A DNA stretch of 64,000 nucleotides from Parasphingorhabdus flavimaris (GTDB lineage Bacteria > Pseudomonadota > Alphaproteobacteria > Sphingomonadales > Sphingomonadaceae): contig NZ_JABWMH010000001.1 in NCBI RefSeq assembly GCF_013371215.1, positions 682,001-746,000 on the forward strand, in the 5' to 3' direction. How positions within the stretch are numbered: position 1 is the first letter of the stretch; each line of letters begins with the position of its first letter. The notes beneath the pieces were generated by a model. It made no database searches and was not told the DNA's origin. It was given only the letters and a program-made list of their open reading frames with translations. Made by a program: the position numbers and the translations under genes. Of this stretch, positions 36,457 through 45,892 are shown piece after piece.

Positions 36457-37383
36457 TCAGGCGGTACGTGCTCTCGTCCACAATTGCTGCCGATCGCGAC
36501 GCGGGCTCTTTACCAGCGCTTGCCCGAAGGCTTTGACGATCGACCCGAGCTTCCTGGCCTTGCTGGTATATATTCTTCGATCAAGCGAAGCGCCGTCGCT
36601 CTTCTTGATGGCCCGGCCGATATCACCATAAATGCCGGCGGCAGCCAATACCGCCCAGCGGGACCGGAACGGCAGGCTGGCCGCGCCGACGCGTGCGGAT
36701 TCTTCATAGGCGCCAGCCAGATCGCACAGCCGGTTGACCAGCGGGATCAATGCGTCGCGGCGATCGGGAGCCATGATATTTTCGGGATCCAGCCGGGCCT
36801 CGGCGACCCAGGCTTGCGGCAAATAGCATCGTCCGGCTGCGGCATCCTCGGCCACGTCGCGGGCAATATTTGCTAGCTGGAACGCCAGACCGAGATCGCA
36901 GGCGCGGTCGAGTACTTCCTGATCGCGGGGCGAAACGCCCATCACGATCGCCATCATACAGCCGACCGCTCCCGCGACATGATAGCAATATTGAAATAGA
37001 TCATCTTCTGTCTCCGGTCGCCATCCCCGGGCGTCAAGCGCGAAGCCGTCGATCATGTCGTTGGCGAAGTCTATCGGTATGCCGCATTCCTGCGCGACGA
37101 CGCCAAAAGCATCAAATGGCGGATTGCCGGTCTGCTCACCGCCATGCGCGCGCCGTGTCATCATCCGCATCGCCGCAATCGTCTTTTGCGGATTGGCGAC
37201 GACAGACATACCATGTCCATGATCCTGTCCGTCGGCAAGATCGTCGCAGGCGCGGCACCAGCTGTAAAGCAGCCAGGCACGCTCGCGCGTCTGGCGGGAA
37301 AAAAGCTTGGAGGCCCGGGAGAAGGATTTTGATCCGCGCTCGATGCTCAATCTGGCGTGAAGGACGAGATTATTGCGGTTCAT
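36457..37383 (-). CDS. crtB: Phytoene synthase
   Basis: 308 aa. Condenses two geranylgeranyl diphosphates to phytoene at the membrane. Aspartate-rich substrate motifs: CRACDDLADG (DDxxD-like) and AFQLANIARDVAEDAAAGRCYLPQ (key DVxED, with RDVAED). The ATG overlaps the crtI stop (ATGA), so it is the third gene of crtY-crtI-crtB. No crtE (GGPP synthase) is in the window. Confidence 0.95.
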   Translation of the reverse strand: MNRNNLVLHARLSIERGSKSFSRASKLFSRQTRERAWLLYSWCRACDDLADGQDHGHGMSVVANPQKTIAAMRMMTRRAHGGEQTGNPPFDAFGVVAQECGIPIDFANDMIDGFALDARGWRPETEDDLFQYCYHVAGAVGCMMAIVMGVSPRDQEVLDRACDLGLAFQLANIARDVAEDAAAGRCYLPQAWVAEARLDPENIMAPDRRDALIPLVNRLCDLAGAYEESARVGAASLPFRSRWAVLAAAGIYGDIGRAIKKSDGASLDRRIYTSKARKLGSIVKAFGQALVKSPRRDRQQLWTRARTA

Positions 37384-38900
37384 CCGGCTTCTCCGAGATC
37401 CTCCAGCATCAGCTCCGCCGTCGCTTTCGCGCTCCCGACCACACCGGGGATGCCCGCACCCGGGTGGGTGCCGGCGCCGACGAAATAGAGATTGTTGATG
37501 ATATCGTCACGATTGTGGACCCGGAACCATGCGCTCTGAGTGAGCAATGGCTCGAGGCTGAACGCGCTGCCGAGATGGGCGTTGAGATCGGTCCCGAAAT
37601 CCTGCGGCGTATAGTGAAAGCTGGTGATGATCCGGTCATGGATATCGGGGATCAGCCGCTGGCCGATTTCGTCGAGAATGCGCTTCTTGTAGATGGGGCC
37701 CATCACCTCCCAGTCGATCGGCAGCTTGCCCTGATGCGGCACCGGTGCCAGCACGTAGAATGTGCTATGCCCTTCGGGCGCCATTTCCGGATCGGTGACG
37801 GTCGGATGATGCAGATAGAGCGAGAAATCGCTCGGCAGCACGCCATTGTCGTAGATATCTTCCAGCAGGCCTTTGTAGCGCGGCCCGAACAGGATCATGT
37901 GGTGCGGGATGCCTGGCCAGCTTCCCTTCACGCCGAAATGGACGACGAACAGCGAGGGCGAATATTTCTTCTTCTTGAGCTTTTCAGCGACCGTATGACT
38001 GCGATGCTTGTGACCGAGTAGATCGCGATAGCTATGCATCACGTCGGCGTTGGTGGCGACGGCATCAAAATTCTCGCTCCAGCCCGATTTGCAGGTGATG
38101 CCCGAAGCACGGTCGCCAATCGTGTCAATCCGGGTGACCGGATCGTCCAGCCGGATCACGCCGCCGATCCGTTCGAAATGTTTCACCATCGCGGCGACCA
38201 GCATATTGGTCCCGCCCTTGGCAAACCAGACGCCCCCAAGCCGTTCCAGCTTGTGGATCAGGCCGTAAATCGCACTGGTCTTCATAGGATTGCCGCCGAC
38301 CAGCAGCGTCTGGAACGACAGGAACTCGCGCAGCTTCTCGTTCTTCACAAAACTGGAAACCTTGGCGTAAACAGAGCGATAGGCTTCAAATTTCATCAGG
38401 GCAGGGGCTGCCTTGATCATCGACTTGAAATCGAGAAACGCCTTGGTGCCCAGCTTGACATAGCCTTCCTCGTACAGCCCGCCGCTATATTCTAGGAATT
38501 TCTTGTAGCCTTCGACATCATCCGGTTCGATCGCCGCGATATTGGCATGCAGCTCTTCGGGATCATTGACATAGTCGAAGTTCGTGCCGTCGGGCCAGTT
38601 GAGCCGGTAGAAGGGCGATACCGGCAACAGCTCGATGTCTTTCGCCATATCATTGCCGGTCAGTTCCCACAGTTGCGACAGGCAATCGGGATCGGTGATA
38701 ACCGTTGGTCCGCCGTCGAAGATAAAGCCTTCTTTTTCCCAGAAATAGGCGCGCCCGCCCGGCTTGTCGCGGCCTTCCAATATCGTCGTCTGGATGCCGG
38801 CCGACTGAAGCCGGATGGCGAGCGCCAGGCCGCCAAAGCCCGAGCCGATGACGGCGGCTTTTTTGAACAAGCTGTTCTGGGATTTTGCAACTTCATTCAT
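37380..38900 (-). CDS. crtI: Phytoene desaturase
   Basis: 506 aa. FAD-binding dinucleotide fold at the N-terminus: AAVIGSGFGGLALAIRLQSAG, GRAYFWEKEGFIFDGGPTVI (both ~20 residues; key GxGxxG and GGP). The C-terminal carotenoid-oxidoreductase signature NLYFVGAGTHPGAGIPGVVG is complete. It introduces double bonds into phytoene to give lycopene. Middle gene of the crtYIB operon; 16 bp after crtY. Confidence 0.96.
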   Translation of the reverse strand: MNEVAKSQNSLFKKAAVIGSGFGGLALAIRLQSAGIQTTILEGRDKPGGRAYFWEKEGFIFDGGPTVITDPDCLSQLWELTGNDMAKDIELLPVSPFYRLNWPDGTNFDYVNDPEELHANIAAIEPDDVEGYKKFLEYSGGLYEEGYVKLGTKAFLDFKSMIKAAPALMKFEAYRSVYAKVSSFVKNEKLREFLSFQTLLVGGNPMKTSAIYGLIHKLERLGGVWFAKGGTNMLVAAMVKHFERIGGVIRLDDPVTRIDTIGDRASGITCKSGWSENFDAVATNADVMHSYRDLLGHKHRSHTVAEKLKKKKYSPSLFVVHFGVKGSWPGIPHHMILFGPRYKGLLEDIYDNGVLPSDFSLYLHHPTVTDPEMAPEGHSTFYVLAPVPHQGKLPIDWEVMGPIYKKRILDEIGQRLIPDIHDRIITSFHYTPQDFGTDLNAHLGSAFSLEPLLTQSAWFRVHNRDDIINNLYFVGAGTHPGAGIPGVVGSAKATAELMLEDLGEAG

Positions 38901-38916
38901 GAAACAGGAATACTCA

Positions 38917-40086
38917 TCAAAATTTTAACAAAAGCCAAATGGCGCGGGAGACGGATATCGGCGGCTTGCCGCTTAGCAGACGGATCTTGTCCATCAAGGT
39001 TGAATTGCCGGCGTAAAAACGGGCGAGTAAGGGTTCGCTCTTGCCATAGCTATGTTCCAGCGTCTTGTAACGCTTCTCGGGCTCGGCGCCCAGAAACAGG
39101 AAAGCACAGAGCAGACGGTAGAATTTACCTTTCCTCCAATGGTCCTTGGCCAGATCGCGCAGCATTGTGTCCAGTGTGTTCTGCGTGATCTCGGGCATTT
39201 CGGCTATCAGAAACGCGGTCCGGACCGCCATGGGTAGCGAATAGCTGGTAATCGGCTGGATCAGCGCCGCACGTGCTCCAGCGCGGGCTTCGACCCCCTG
39301 GTTGTCCTTCCAGAATGCTTCGAAGTCACCGCCATAAATCACTGGAAGCTGGCCTTTTTCTTCGCTCATGATCGATTCGATTGTCCACCCCCGGGACGAT
39401 ATATATTCTGCAATCCTGGAATGGGATGCCGCGCTGTCTAGCGCCGCCGTGTCGGCATAATAAGTGTCTTCGACGAAAATGTCCGTATCGCTGAACGGCA
39501 GGCAGTAGACGAAGCGATAGCCGTCAATCTGATCGACCGTCGCGTCCATGATGATTGGTCGCTCCAGTCCGTGCGGAGTTTTCAGTCTCAGCATCTGGCC
39601 GCAAAATTTCTGCCAACCGGTTTCGAGCGCAGAAATATCGCCGCCACCGCGGACATCGAGTACCGCGCGGGCGACGATTTCGGTGCCATCTGCGAGATGC
39701 ACCCGGCCAGGCTCGGTCCTTGTCACCTTCTGTCCGGTTTTCAGCGCATCTGCGGGAAATCGTTTCCGCAATTCCCGATCGAGATTTTTCGATTCAATCG
39801 AATTATAACCGTTGTTCAACTTGCGACTATATTTGGGGAAATGGACATCATAGCTGTCCCAATGGCGGGAGATCAGCGGATCAACCAGCCAGCGATGCCC
39901 GGCTGCGACATCGCTGTCGAAAAAGGACCAGATATGGTTGCCGCCAAAGTGCGTCTCGGCCTCGATCAGCGCGATCGTCAGTTCGGGCCGCAATCTTGCC
40001 AGCGCCAGCGCCACCAGTCCACCCGCCAGCCCACCGCCCGCGATGGCCAGATCATAAGGCGGGGAAGGGGGCGTTTTACTCGGCAT
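38917..40086 (-). CDS. crtY: Lycopene beta-cyclase
   Basis: 389 aa from the ATG at 40086 (a GTG lies one codon earlier). N-terminal dinucleotide motif DLAIAGGGLAGGLVALALAR, NHIWSFFDSD typical of CrtY, and the cyclase motif FVYCLPFSDTDIFVEDTYYA (key P/FS.T...ED.YY). It closes both ends of lycopene to beta-carotene rings. First gene of the operon; a 109-bp divergent gap separates it from the hydroxylase-family gene on the other strand. Confidence 0.95.
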   Translation of the reverse strand: MPSKTPPSPPYDLAIAGGGLAGGLVALALARLRPELTIALIEAETHFGGNHIWSFFDSDVAAGHRWLVDPLISRHWDSYDVHFPKYSRKLNNGYNSIESKNLDRELRKRFPADALKTGQKVTRTEPGRVHLADGTEIVARAVLDVRGGGDISALETGWQKFCGQMLRLKTPHGLERPIIMDATVDQIDGYRFVYCLPFSDTDIFVEDTYYADTAALDSAASHSRIAEYISSRGWTIESIMSEEKGQLPVIYGGDFEAFWKDNQGVEARAGARAALIQPITSYSLPMAVRTAFLIAEMPEITQNTLDTMLRDLAKDHWRKGKFYRLLCAFLFLGAEPEKRYKTLEHSYGKSEPLLARFYAGNSTLMDKIRLLSGKPPISVSRAIWLLLKF

Positions 40087-40195
40087 CACATAGCCTTAGA
40101 CGATGGCGAACCGAGGCGAAAGCCTGTCTGAAAGCATGTATGCAATTGGCGCTTTAGTGCTTGCTCCGCAGAGACCGGCGCCATATTCAATCCCG

Positions 40196-40960
40196 ATGGA
40201 ATATGCCCTCGCTATCCTGTTCTCCGCCTTGGCGATGACCTTCATCGTCGGTGGGCGCTATCTGCTGACCAGCGGTTTCTTCGCCTGGCTGACGGGTCGG
40301 GTGCGACCGGGCTATTATGACCGGCTGAAACCCCAGATGGGCCGTGAAATCCGCTGGTCGCTGCTTTCCGCGGCAATTTACGGCGTGCCGGCGGGCATTG
40401 TCGCATGGGGCTGGCAGAACGCAGGCTGGACCAGAATTTACACCGATGCCGATCTCTATGGCTTTTGGTATCTGCCTCTGTCGTTTTTCCTCTATCTGAT
40501 GCTGCACGATACATGGTTCTACTGGACCCATCGGCTGTTCCACCAGCCCAAATGGTTCAAGGTCGCGCACGCGGTTCACCACGGAAGCCGCCCGCCCACG
40601 GCCTGGGCGGCGATGAGCTTTCATCCGGTCGAAGGGATCAGCGGAGCGCTGGTCATCCCCGCTCTGGTCATCGCGATACCGATTCACGTCGGCGTTTTGG
40701 GTTTGGTATTGCTGACCATGACGGTTATGGGCGTGTCCAATCATATGGGGTGGGAGATGTTTCCGCGCTGGCTCGTTCAGGGTAGATTGGGCCGCTGGCT
40801 GATAACCGCGACGCACCATGAGAAACATCATGAATATTATAGAGGTAATTATGGGCTATATTTCCGTTTTTGGGACAAGATCTGCGGCACGGACATCGGT
40901 CTTGCCGATTCTGGGAGCCGTTTCGGTGGCGGTCCTCGGCGCGAGCGCGTCGGCGAGTGA
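40196..40960 (+). CDS. Fatty acid hydroxylase/sterol desaturase superfamily protein
   Basis: 254 aa with about four membrane segments. All three His boxes of the di-iron superfamily are present: HDTWFYWTHRLFH, HAVHHGS and HHEKHH near the C-terminus, followed by YYRGNYGLYFRFWDKICGT. The start at 40196 was chosen because it begins just before the first membrane segment; no strong RBS is seen. Divergent from crtY. It may hydroxylate a carotenoid ring or a lipid; it is too long and different in His-box context for classical CrtZ. The last ~110 bp overlap the next gene. Confidence 0.85.
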   Translation: MEYALAILFSALAMTFIVGGRYLLTSGFFAWLTGRVRPGYYDRLKPQMGREIRWSLLSAAIYGVPAGIVAWGWQNAGWTRIYTDADLYGFWYLPLSFFLYLMLHDTWFYWTHRLFHQPKWFKVAHAVHHGSRPPTAWAAMSFHPVEGISGALVIPALVIAIPIHVGVLGLVLLTMTVMGVSNHMGWEMFPRWLVQGRLGRWLITATHHEKHHEYYRGNYGLYFRFWDKICGTDIGLADSGSRFGGGPRRERVGE

Positions 40961-41360
40961 AATACCGGTTGCGGTGGCACCGGTTCTCTCCGCTTCGGTC
41001 GATCTCGCCATCACGGGAATGCGGTCCGAGAAAGGCAATGTTCTGGTCTGCCTGAGCACCAATCCGGACTATTTTCCCGATTGCACCAAGGATAAAAAAG
41101 CCCGCAAACTGAAAGTCGCCGCCGCTCAAGCCGGGACGATCAAGATCAACGGCGTGAAGCCCGGCACCTACGCCGTAGCGCTCATTCACGATGAAAATGC
41201 CAACGGAAAGATGGACTTGCGGCTGTTCCTGCCGCGCGAAGGTTTTGGCTTCTCGCGCAACCCCAAGATCGGCATGGGTCCGCCAAAATTCAAATCGGCC
41301 CAGTTCAATCTTGGCAGCGCCGATGTCCATCATGCGGTGCAGATGAAATATATCCTGTAA
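40851..41360 (+). CDS. DUF2141 domain protein, exported
   Basis: 169 aa. Signal peptide with hydrophobic VLPILGAVSVAVLGASASAS, then the DUF2141 pattern: SVDLAITGMRSEKGNVLVCLS, KPGTYAVALIHDENANGKMDL (DENxNGKxD) and GFGFSRNPKIGMGPPKF (quoted in parts; key NPKIGMGPP). The ATG with GAGG upstream lies 110 bp inside the preceding gene in another frame. Function unknown; located in the envelope. DUF2141 genes often adjoin desaturase-type or sterol-like genes, as here. Confidence 0.85.
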   Translation: MGYISVFGTRSAARTSVLPILGAVSVAVLGASASASEIPVAVAPVLSASVDLAITGMRSEKGNVLVCLSTNPDYFPDCTKDKKARKLKVAAAQAGTIKINGVKPGTYAVALIHDENANGKMDLRLFLPREGFGFSRNPKIGMGPPKFKSAQFNLGSADVHHAVQMKYIL

Positions 41361-41429
41361 TCGGCGCGAAATTAACCGTTCACTAGCATTCACGCGGCAT
41401 TCTGTCGTGACAGATCAGGAGCGGCGTAA

Positions 41430-42809
41430 ATGTTTCAATCAAAGCATGTGTTTTTCGAGGCGAGCCAGGGTTCCGGTCAGTCGCGATTGTCCGAAATTCT
41501 CGGTGCCTTTTCCTATGCGCTGGACCTGACCGAAGGCCAGCCCGCGGGGCACAGTATTCGCGCCTGCTGGATCGGTACGCAAGTGGCGATGGCGCTGGGA
41601 ATGAACGGAGAGGAATTGCGGGATATCTATTATGCAGTTCTGCTCAAGGACCTCGGCTGCAGCGCCAATGCCGCCCGGGTCTCCGAGATGTTTGCCGGCG
41701 ATGATCGCGAGCTGAAACATGATTTCAAACTGATCGGCCCGCAACCCGAAGATTTCGGCGACTTTATCGCCAGCGGGGTTGGCGTGGGTGCGACACCGGC
41801 GGTGCGCGAACAGGCTTTGTGCAACCTTGTGCAAAATGGTGGTGAAATCATGACCGATATCATGGCAACACGCTGCTCGCGCGGCGCTGATATTGCCCGT
41901 CAATTGCGCTTTTCCGAAGATGTCGCCCAGGCCATCGCGCATCTCGACGAACATTGGGACGGTTCTGGCCTGCCACTCGGCATTGCCGGAAGGGATATCC
42001 ATCTTGGCGGTCGCATCGCGCTACTGGCGCAGGTTGCCGATGTTTTCTACTCGGCCCGCGGCAAGGACGCAGCCCTTGCCGAGGTCCGCAACCGCGCCGG
42101 AAGCTGGCTCGATCCGGAACTTTGCGCGATATTCGAGAAACTGTCCGGTGCCAGCGGTTTCTGGGAAGAACTGGCGCTCGATGATTTGCCCGAACAATTG
42201 TGGGCGCTGGAGCCTGCGGCGCAATATGTCACGGTGGACGAAGATTATCTCGACGATATCAGCTTTGCCTTTGGTCGGGTCATCGATGCCAAGAGCCCCT
42301 ATACAGCAGGTCATAGCGAACGGGTCGGGATGATCGCCGACAAGATAGCCGAACATCTCGCCATGGATGAACAAGGCCGCAGGGTGCTTCGCCGTGCAGC
42401 GATTCTGCATGATGTCGGGAAACTCGGCGTAAGCAGCGCGATCCTCGAAAAGCCGGGCAAACTGGATGCAGAGGAATGGCAGATCATGCAAAGCCATGCG
42501 GCGCATACAACCAATATTCTCGGCCAGATTGGCGTGATGAGCGATATGGCGATGATTGCCGGCTCGCATCACGAGCGGCTTGATGGAAAGGGCTATCCAC
42601 TGGGTCTCGACGAGCGCAGTATCGCAATGGAATCGCGGATCATCACGGTCGCCGATATTTACGATGCCCTGACCACGGATCGACCTTATCGAAAGGCCAT
42701 GTCTACCGAAAAGGCGATGGCAATTTTGCAAAGCGAAGTGGGTGTGGCGGTCGATCCGCGATGTTTTGAAGCGCTGCAGTTTGTGGTTGCCGGGGGATTG
42801 CTGGAATAG
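41430..42809 (+). CDS. Two-domain HD-GYP phosphodiesterase
   Basis: 459 aa. The C-terminal HD-GYP domain (~260-455) is intact: HSERVGMIADKIAEHL, HDVGKLGVS (H327-D328), HHERLDGKGYPLGL (H380-H381, GYP) and DIYDALTTDRPYRKAM, so c-di-GMP hydrolysis is expected. The N-terminal half (~20-235) is a decayed copy: the HD is LKDLGCS and GYP is DEHWDGSGLPLG, and it probably serves regulation or dimerisation. No membrane segment. A TTAACC motif lies 50 bp upstream. Confidence 0.92.
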   Translation: MFQSKHVFFEASQGSGQSRLSEILGAFSYALDLTEGQPAGHSIRACWIGTQVAMALGMNGEELRDIYYAVLLKDLGCSANAARVSEMFAGDDRELKHDFKLIGPQPEDFGDFIASGVGVGATPAVREQALCNLVQNGGEIMTDIMATRCSRGADIARQLRFSEDVAQAIAHLDEHWDGSGLPLGIAGRDIHLGGRIALLAQVADVFYSARGKDAALAEVRNRAGSWLDPELCAIFEKLSGASGFWEELALDDLPEQLWALEPAAQYVTVDEDYLDDISFAFGRVIDAKSPYTAGHSERVGMIADKIAEHLAMDEQGRRVLRRAAILHDVGKLGVSSAILEKPGKLDAEEWQIMQSHAAHTTNILGQIGVMSDMAMIAGSHHERLDGKGYPLGLDERSIAMESRIITVADIYDALTTDRPYRKAMSTEKAMAILQSEVGVAVDPRCFEALQFVVAGGLLE

Positions 42810-42907
42810 AAGTGCTTTTGCAATCTGCCGATCGGTCCCTATATCAGATTTGGAACCGATACGCGGAGCGTGCGTTTGACCGTTGCGAACCCAGATTGGA
42901 AATAGTC

Positions 42908-43774
42908 TTGAAAAATCCCGATATATTTTGCCGTGCCGTCCTGATCTCTCTGAGCTTTGGTATTTCATCCCCGCTTCTGGCGCAGGAAGAAACGGCAGCC
43001 ATGCCGGTCGAAGACTCAGTATTTGACGGCGACTATGTGACCGCCGGGATCGGTGTTGCGCTCGGGCCGAGCTATGAAGGATCGGATGATTATACGGTCT
43101 CTCCGCTGCCCGTCGTTCTGGGAAGCTTCGGAGGTGTGGATTTCCAGCCGCGCGGTCCGGGCATCGCGCTCGATTTCATTCCCGACGAGGAGGGCGCGAA
43201 GCTCGACTTCATCTTTGGCCCGGTCGCCCGCGCCCGTTTTGACCGGCACAATTCAATCAAGGATCCGGTCGTGCGTTCTCTCGGAGAACTGGATTTCGCG
43301 ATCGAAGTCGGTCCTTTTGCCGGGGTTCAGGTCAATCGTGTGCTCCATCCCTATGACTCCCTGACCGCGCAGGTCGATGTCCGCTGGGATGTCGCCGGCG
43401 CGCACAAGGGCATGGTGGTATTCCCCAGCCTGACCTATTTCACTCCGCTCAGCCGCGGTGTCATCACCAGCCTGGCGATCAGCGGTGAATATGTCGACGA
43501 CGACTATGCCGATTATTATTTCAGCATCTCCCCCGCCGGATCAGCGGCTAGCGGATTGCCGACCTTCACCGCAGACAGCGACTGGAAGAATGTCGGCGCG
43601 ACGATGCTGACCGCGGTCGATCTCGACGGCGACGCGACCAATGGCGGCTTCGGCCTGATCTTCCTCGGCAGCTATTCACGGTTGCTCGGTGACCCGAAAC
43701 GCTCGCCGGTCACCGCAATCCGCGGCAGCGCGGACCAGTGGTTTGGTGCGATCGGGATAGGCTATACTTTTTAG
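42908..43774 (+). CDS. MipA/OmpV family outer-membrane protein
   Basis: 288 aa from a TTG that gives a good signal peptide (KNPDIFCRAVLISLSFGISS, then PLLAQEE). An upstream in-frame GTG at 42812 would add 32 residues not typical for a signal. The mature part has MipA/OmpV features: YVTAGIGVALGPSYEGSDDY near the start, alternating beta strands, and a C-terminal FGAIGIGYTF ending in Phe as for beta-barrels. It is outer-membrane; some members act as scaffold for murein enzymes. Its stop overlaps the convergent LysR gene. Confidence 0.88.
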   Translation: MKNPDIFCRAVLISLSFGISSPLLAQEETAAMPVEDSVFDGDYVTAGIGVALGPSYEGSDDYTVSPLPVVLGSFGGVDFQPRGPGIALDFIPDEEGAKLDFIFGPVARARFDRHNSIKDPVVRSLGELDFAIEVGPFAGVQVNRVLHPYDSLTAQVDVRWDVAGAHKGMVVFPSLTYFTPLSRGVITSLAISGEYVDDDYADYYFSISPAGSAASGLPTFTADSDWKNVGATMLTAVDLDGDATNGGFGLIFLGSYSRLLGDPKRSPVTAIRGSADQWFGAIGIGYTF

Positions 43775-44670
43775 GCGCCTCCCAGTCGGGTCAGCCCCTG
43801 ATCCATCGCCCGGTCCTTCATCGCGTCTATGAATATGCGGGTGGCCGGCAAGCTGCGCCGCGCGCTTTCGAACAGCAGGTTGACCGGCAATAGCTGCGGA
43901 TCGACCGGTTCCAGAACCTCTATCAATTTCCCCTGCCGGATCGGTTCCTCGACCTGATAGCTCAGCAAATTGGCTATTCCCAGTCCGGCTTCGGCGGCTG
44001 CAACCGTGGCATCCATCGTATTGAGCAACAGGCGGGGTTCGGTTTTCACCCGCTTGTCATCCAGTCGCCATTCGCCCATCGCGCGCGGTCCCGTCGTGCC
44101 GATGGTCTGATGCCGAGAGAGATCTGACGGCTTTTCGGGATGGCCGTGTCTGGCAAGATAGGCCGGGCTAGCGACCAGTTTCTTGCGCACAAAGCCGATC
44201 GGCACCGCCAGCAGGCTGCTGTCCGCAAGCGGTCCGATCCTGACGGCGACGTCGATACCCTCTTCAACCATCCGCACATTGCGATCGATCAGCATCATCC
44301 GGACGTCGAGCTGCGCATATTGTTCCAGCATCGCCGCGATGACTGGCAGGACATGCAGCCGTCCGAACATCACCGGCGCGGTGACATAGAACTGACCCCG
44401 GGGCTCGCTCTGTGCGCCGGAGACCCGTCGCTCGGCGTCCTGAATATCGGCCAGTATCTGTCGCGCCCTTGGAAGAAAGCTCGCGCCGTCGTCGGTCAGC
44501 GCCACAGCCCGCGTCGACCGGTGGAACAGCGACACGCCCAACCGTTCTTCCAGTGCGCTGATCGCGCGCGTGACCGTCGGCGGGGACACGTTCTGCGCCT
44601 TGGCCGCTGCGGCAAATCCGCCCCGGTCGGCGACCGCGACAAACATTTCGAGGGTCTGCAATCGATCCAT
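43771..44670 (-). CDS. LysR family transcriptional regulator
   Basis: 299 aa from MDRLQTLEMFVAVADRGGF. HTH: AAAAKAQNVSPPTVTRAISALEERLGVSLFHRSTR (quoted in parts: AAKAQNVSPPTVTRAISAL, LGVSLFHRSTR). Substrate-binding domain ~90-295 with IDVAVRIGPLADSSL typical of the CrgA/DsdC-like branch. It is divergent from the PNPOx-VOC-DUF1348 unit with 153 bp between starts, so it probably controls that unit; an AT-rich tract (aaaattaatatatt) lies between them. Confidence 0.92.
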   Translation of the reverse strand: MDRLQTLEMFVAVADRGGFAAAAKAQNVSPPTVTRAISALEERLGVSLFHRSTRAVALTDDGASFLPRARQILADIQDAERRVSGAQSEPRGQFYVTAPVMFGRLHVLPVIAAMLEQYAQLDVRMMLIDRNVRMVEEGIDVAVRIGPLADSSLLAVPIGFVRKKLVASPAYLARHGHPEKPSDLSRHQTIGTTGPRAMGEWRLDDKRVKTEPRLLLNTMDATVAAAEAGLGIANLLSYQVEEPIRQGKLIEVLEPVDPQLLPVNLLFESARRSLPATRIFIDAMKDRAMDQGLTRLGGA

Positions 44671-44823
44671 GATTGTTACCAGATGTGAAACAGTGAAGTT
44701 CAAAATTAATATATTATCATGGCATACGCAATGGCCTATTTGCTGTCCTGCGCGGTCGGCAGGATCTCATCCCTCCCTCGACAGACCCCGGATCCTCCGG
44801 CTGCGCCAACCGGGAGAATGACC

Positions 44824-45468
44824 GTGGCACAAAATTATATCCGAACATTGTTCACCGATGCCGCGCGGGCGATGCAAGACCAGGCCGGATCGCGCTCCGC
44901 TTACGCCCGAATGGAAGCCGGAGGCGAAGGCAGCCCCGATTTGCTCGGCAAGAAGGAAGCGATGTTCCTTGCCGCCCGCGACAGTTTCTATATCGCCAGC
45001 GTGACCGCCGACGGCTGGCCCTATGTCCAGCATCGCGGTGGCCCTGCCGGGTTTCTGAAATTGCTCGATGGCAATCGCCTGGCCTTCGCCGATTATCGCG
45101 GCAACAAGCAATATATCAGCACCAGCAATCTGCAGGCAGAGCCGCGCGTGTCGCTGTTCCTGATGGACTATCCCAACCGGCGCCGCCTGAAGATCATCGG
45201 CAAGGCGAGAATTGTTGACGTGGATGATGATCCCGCGCTCGTCGCGTCGCTGACCAGTCCGGACGACAAGCCGGCGGTCGAACGCATCTATGTCATAGAG
45301 GTGGTCGGCTTTGACTGGAATTGCCCGCAATTTATCACAGCGCGCTTCACCGAAGCGGACGTCGCGACGGCGGTCGCGCCCCTGACCGCTGAACTGGAGC
45401 AGTTGAGATCCGAAGTGGCGCAATTGCGCGCCGCCGCAACGCCATCCAATCCCCAACAAGGAGAATGA
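44824..45468 (+). CDS. Pyridoxamine 5'-phosphate oxidase family protein
   Basis: 214 aa from GTG 44824, seven bases after GGGAG; ATG 44818 is too near the RBS. Split-barrel flavin-binding pattern: FYIASVTADGWPYVQHRGGP and RLAFADYRGNKQYISTSNL, YPNRRRLKIIGKARI (phosphate-binding Arg). The C-terminus ends in a coiled-coil-like LTAELEQLRSEVAQLRAA. It probably binds FMN or a deazaflavin cofactor; its substrate is unknown. First gene of the LysR-divergent unit. Confidence 0.88.
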   Translation: MAQNYIRTLFTDAARAMQDQAGSRSAYARMEAGGEGSPDLLGKKEAMFLAARDSFYIASVTADGWPYVQHRGGPAGFLKLLDGNRLAFADYRGNKQYISTSNLQAEPRVSLFLMDYPNRRRLKIIGKARIVDVDDDPALVASLTSPDDKPAVERIYVIEVVGFDWNCPQFITARFTEADVATAVAPLTAELEQLRSEVAQLRAAATPSNPQQGE

Positions 45469-45470
45469 AC

Positions 45471-45881
45471 ATGACCAATCCCCTGACCACCGGAGTGCAC
45501 CATGTCGGGCTGGCGCTTCCCGACATTGATGCCGCGCGCGATTTCTTCTGCGATGCGCTGGGTTATGACGGGGTCGGCGGCGTGCCCGACTATCCGGCCC
45601 ATTTCATATCCGATGGTTCGACCCTGATCACGCTCTGGCAAGTGAGCGATCCGGCAAGTGCGACGCCCTTCGACCGCAAGAAGAACATCGGTCTCCACCA
45701 TCTCGCAATCGGTGTTGCCGACGAAGCCGCGCTGGCAACCGTGTTCGATCGGGTCAGCGCCTGGCCGGGCGTCGCAATCGAATTTGATCCCTGTCCGATC
45801 GGCGAAGGATCGACGGTCCGCCATTTCATCTGCGCCATCCCCGGCGGCGCGCGGGTGGAATTCGCGACGCCCTTCGCCTGA
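45471..45881 (+). CDS. VOC family protein (glyoxalase/bleomycin-resistance fold)
   Basis: 136 aa from ATG 45471, about seven bases after AAGGAG (ATG 45465 too close). VOC pattern: [19 protein letters not shown] and [33 protein letters not shown]; metal-site His in HHVG, HHLA and Glu near the end resemble metal-binding members. Two bases after the PNPOx gene, so co-translated. Confidence 0.9.
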   Translation: MTNPLTTGVHHVGLALPDIDAARDFFCDALGYDGVGGVPDYPAHFISDGSTLITLWQVSDPASATPFDRKKNIGLHHLAIGVADEAALATVFDRVSAWPGVAIEFDPCPIGEGSTVRHFICAIPGGARVEFATPFA

Positions 45882-45892
45882 GGAAATGCAGC

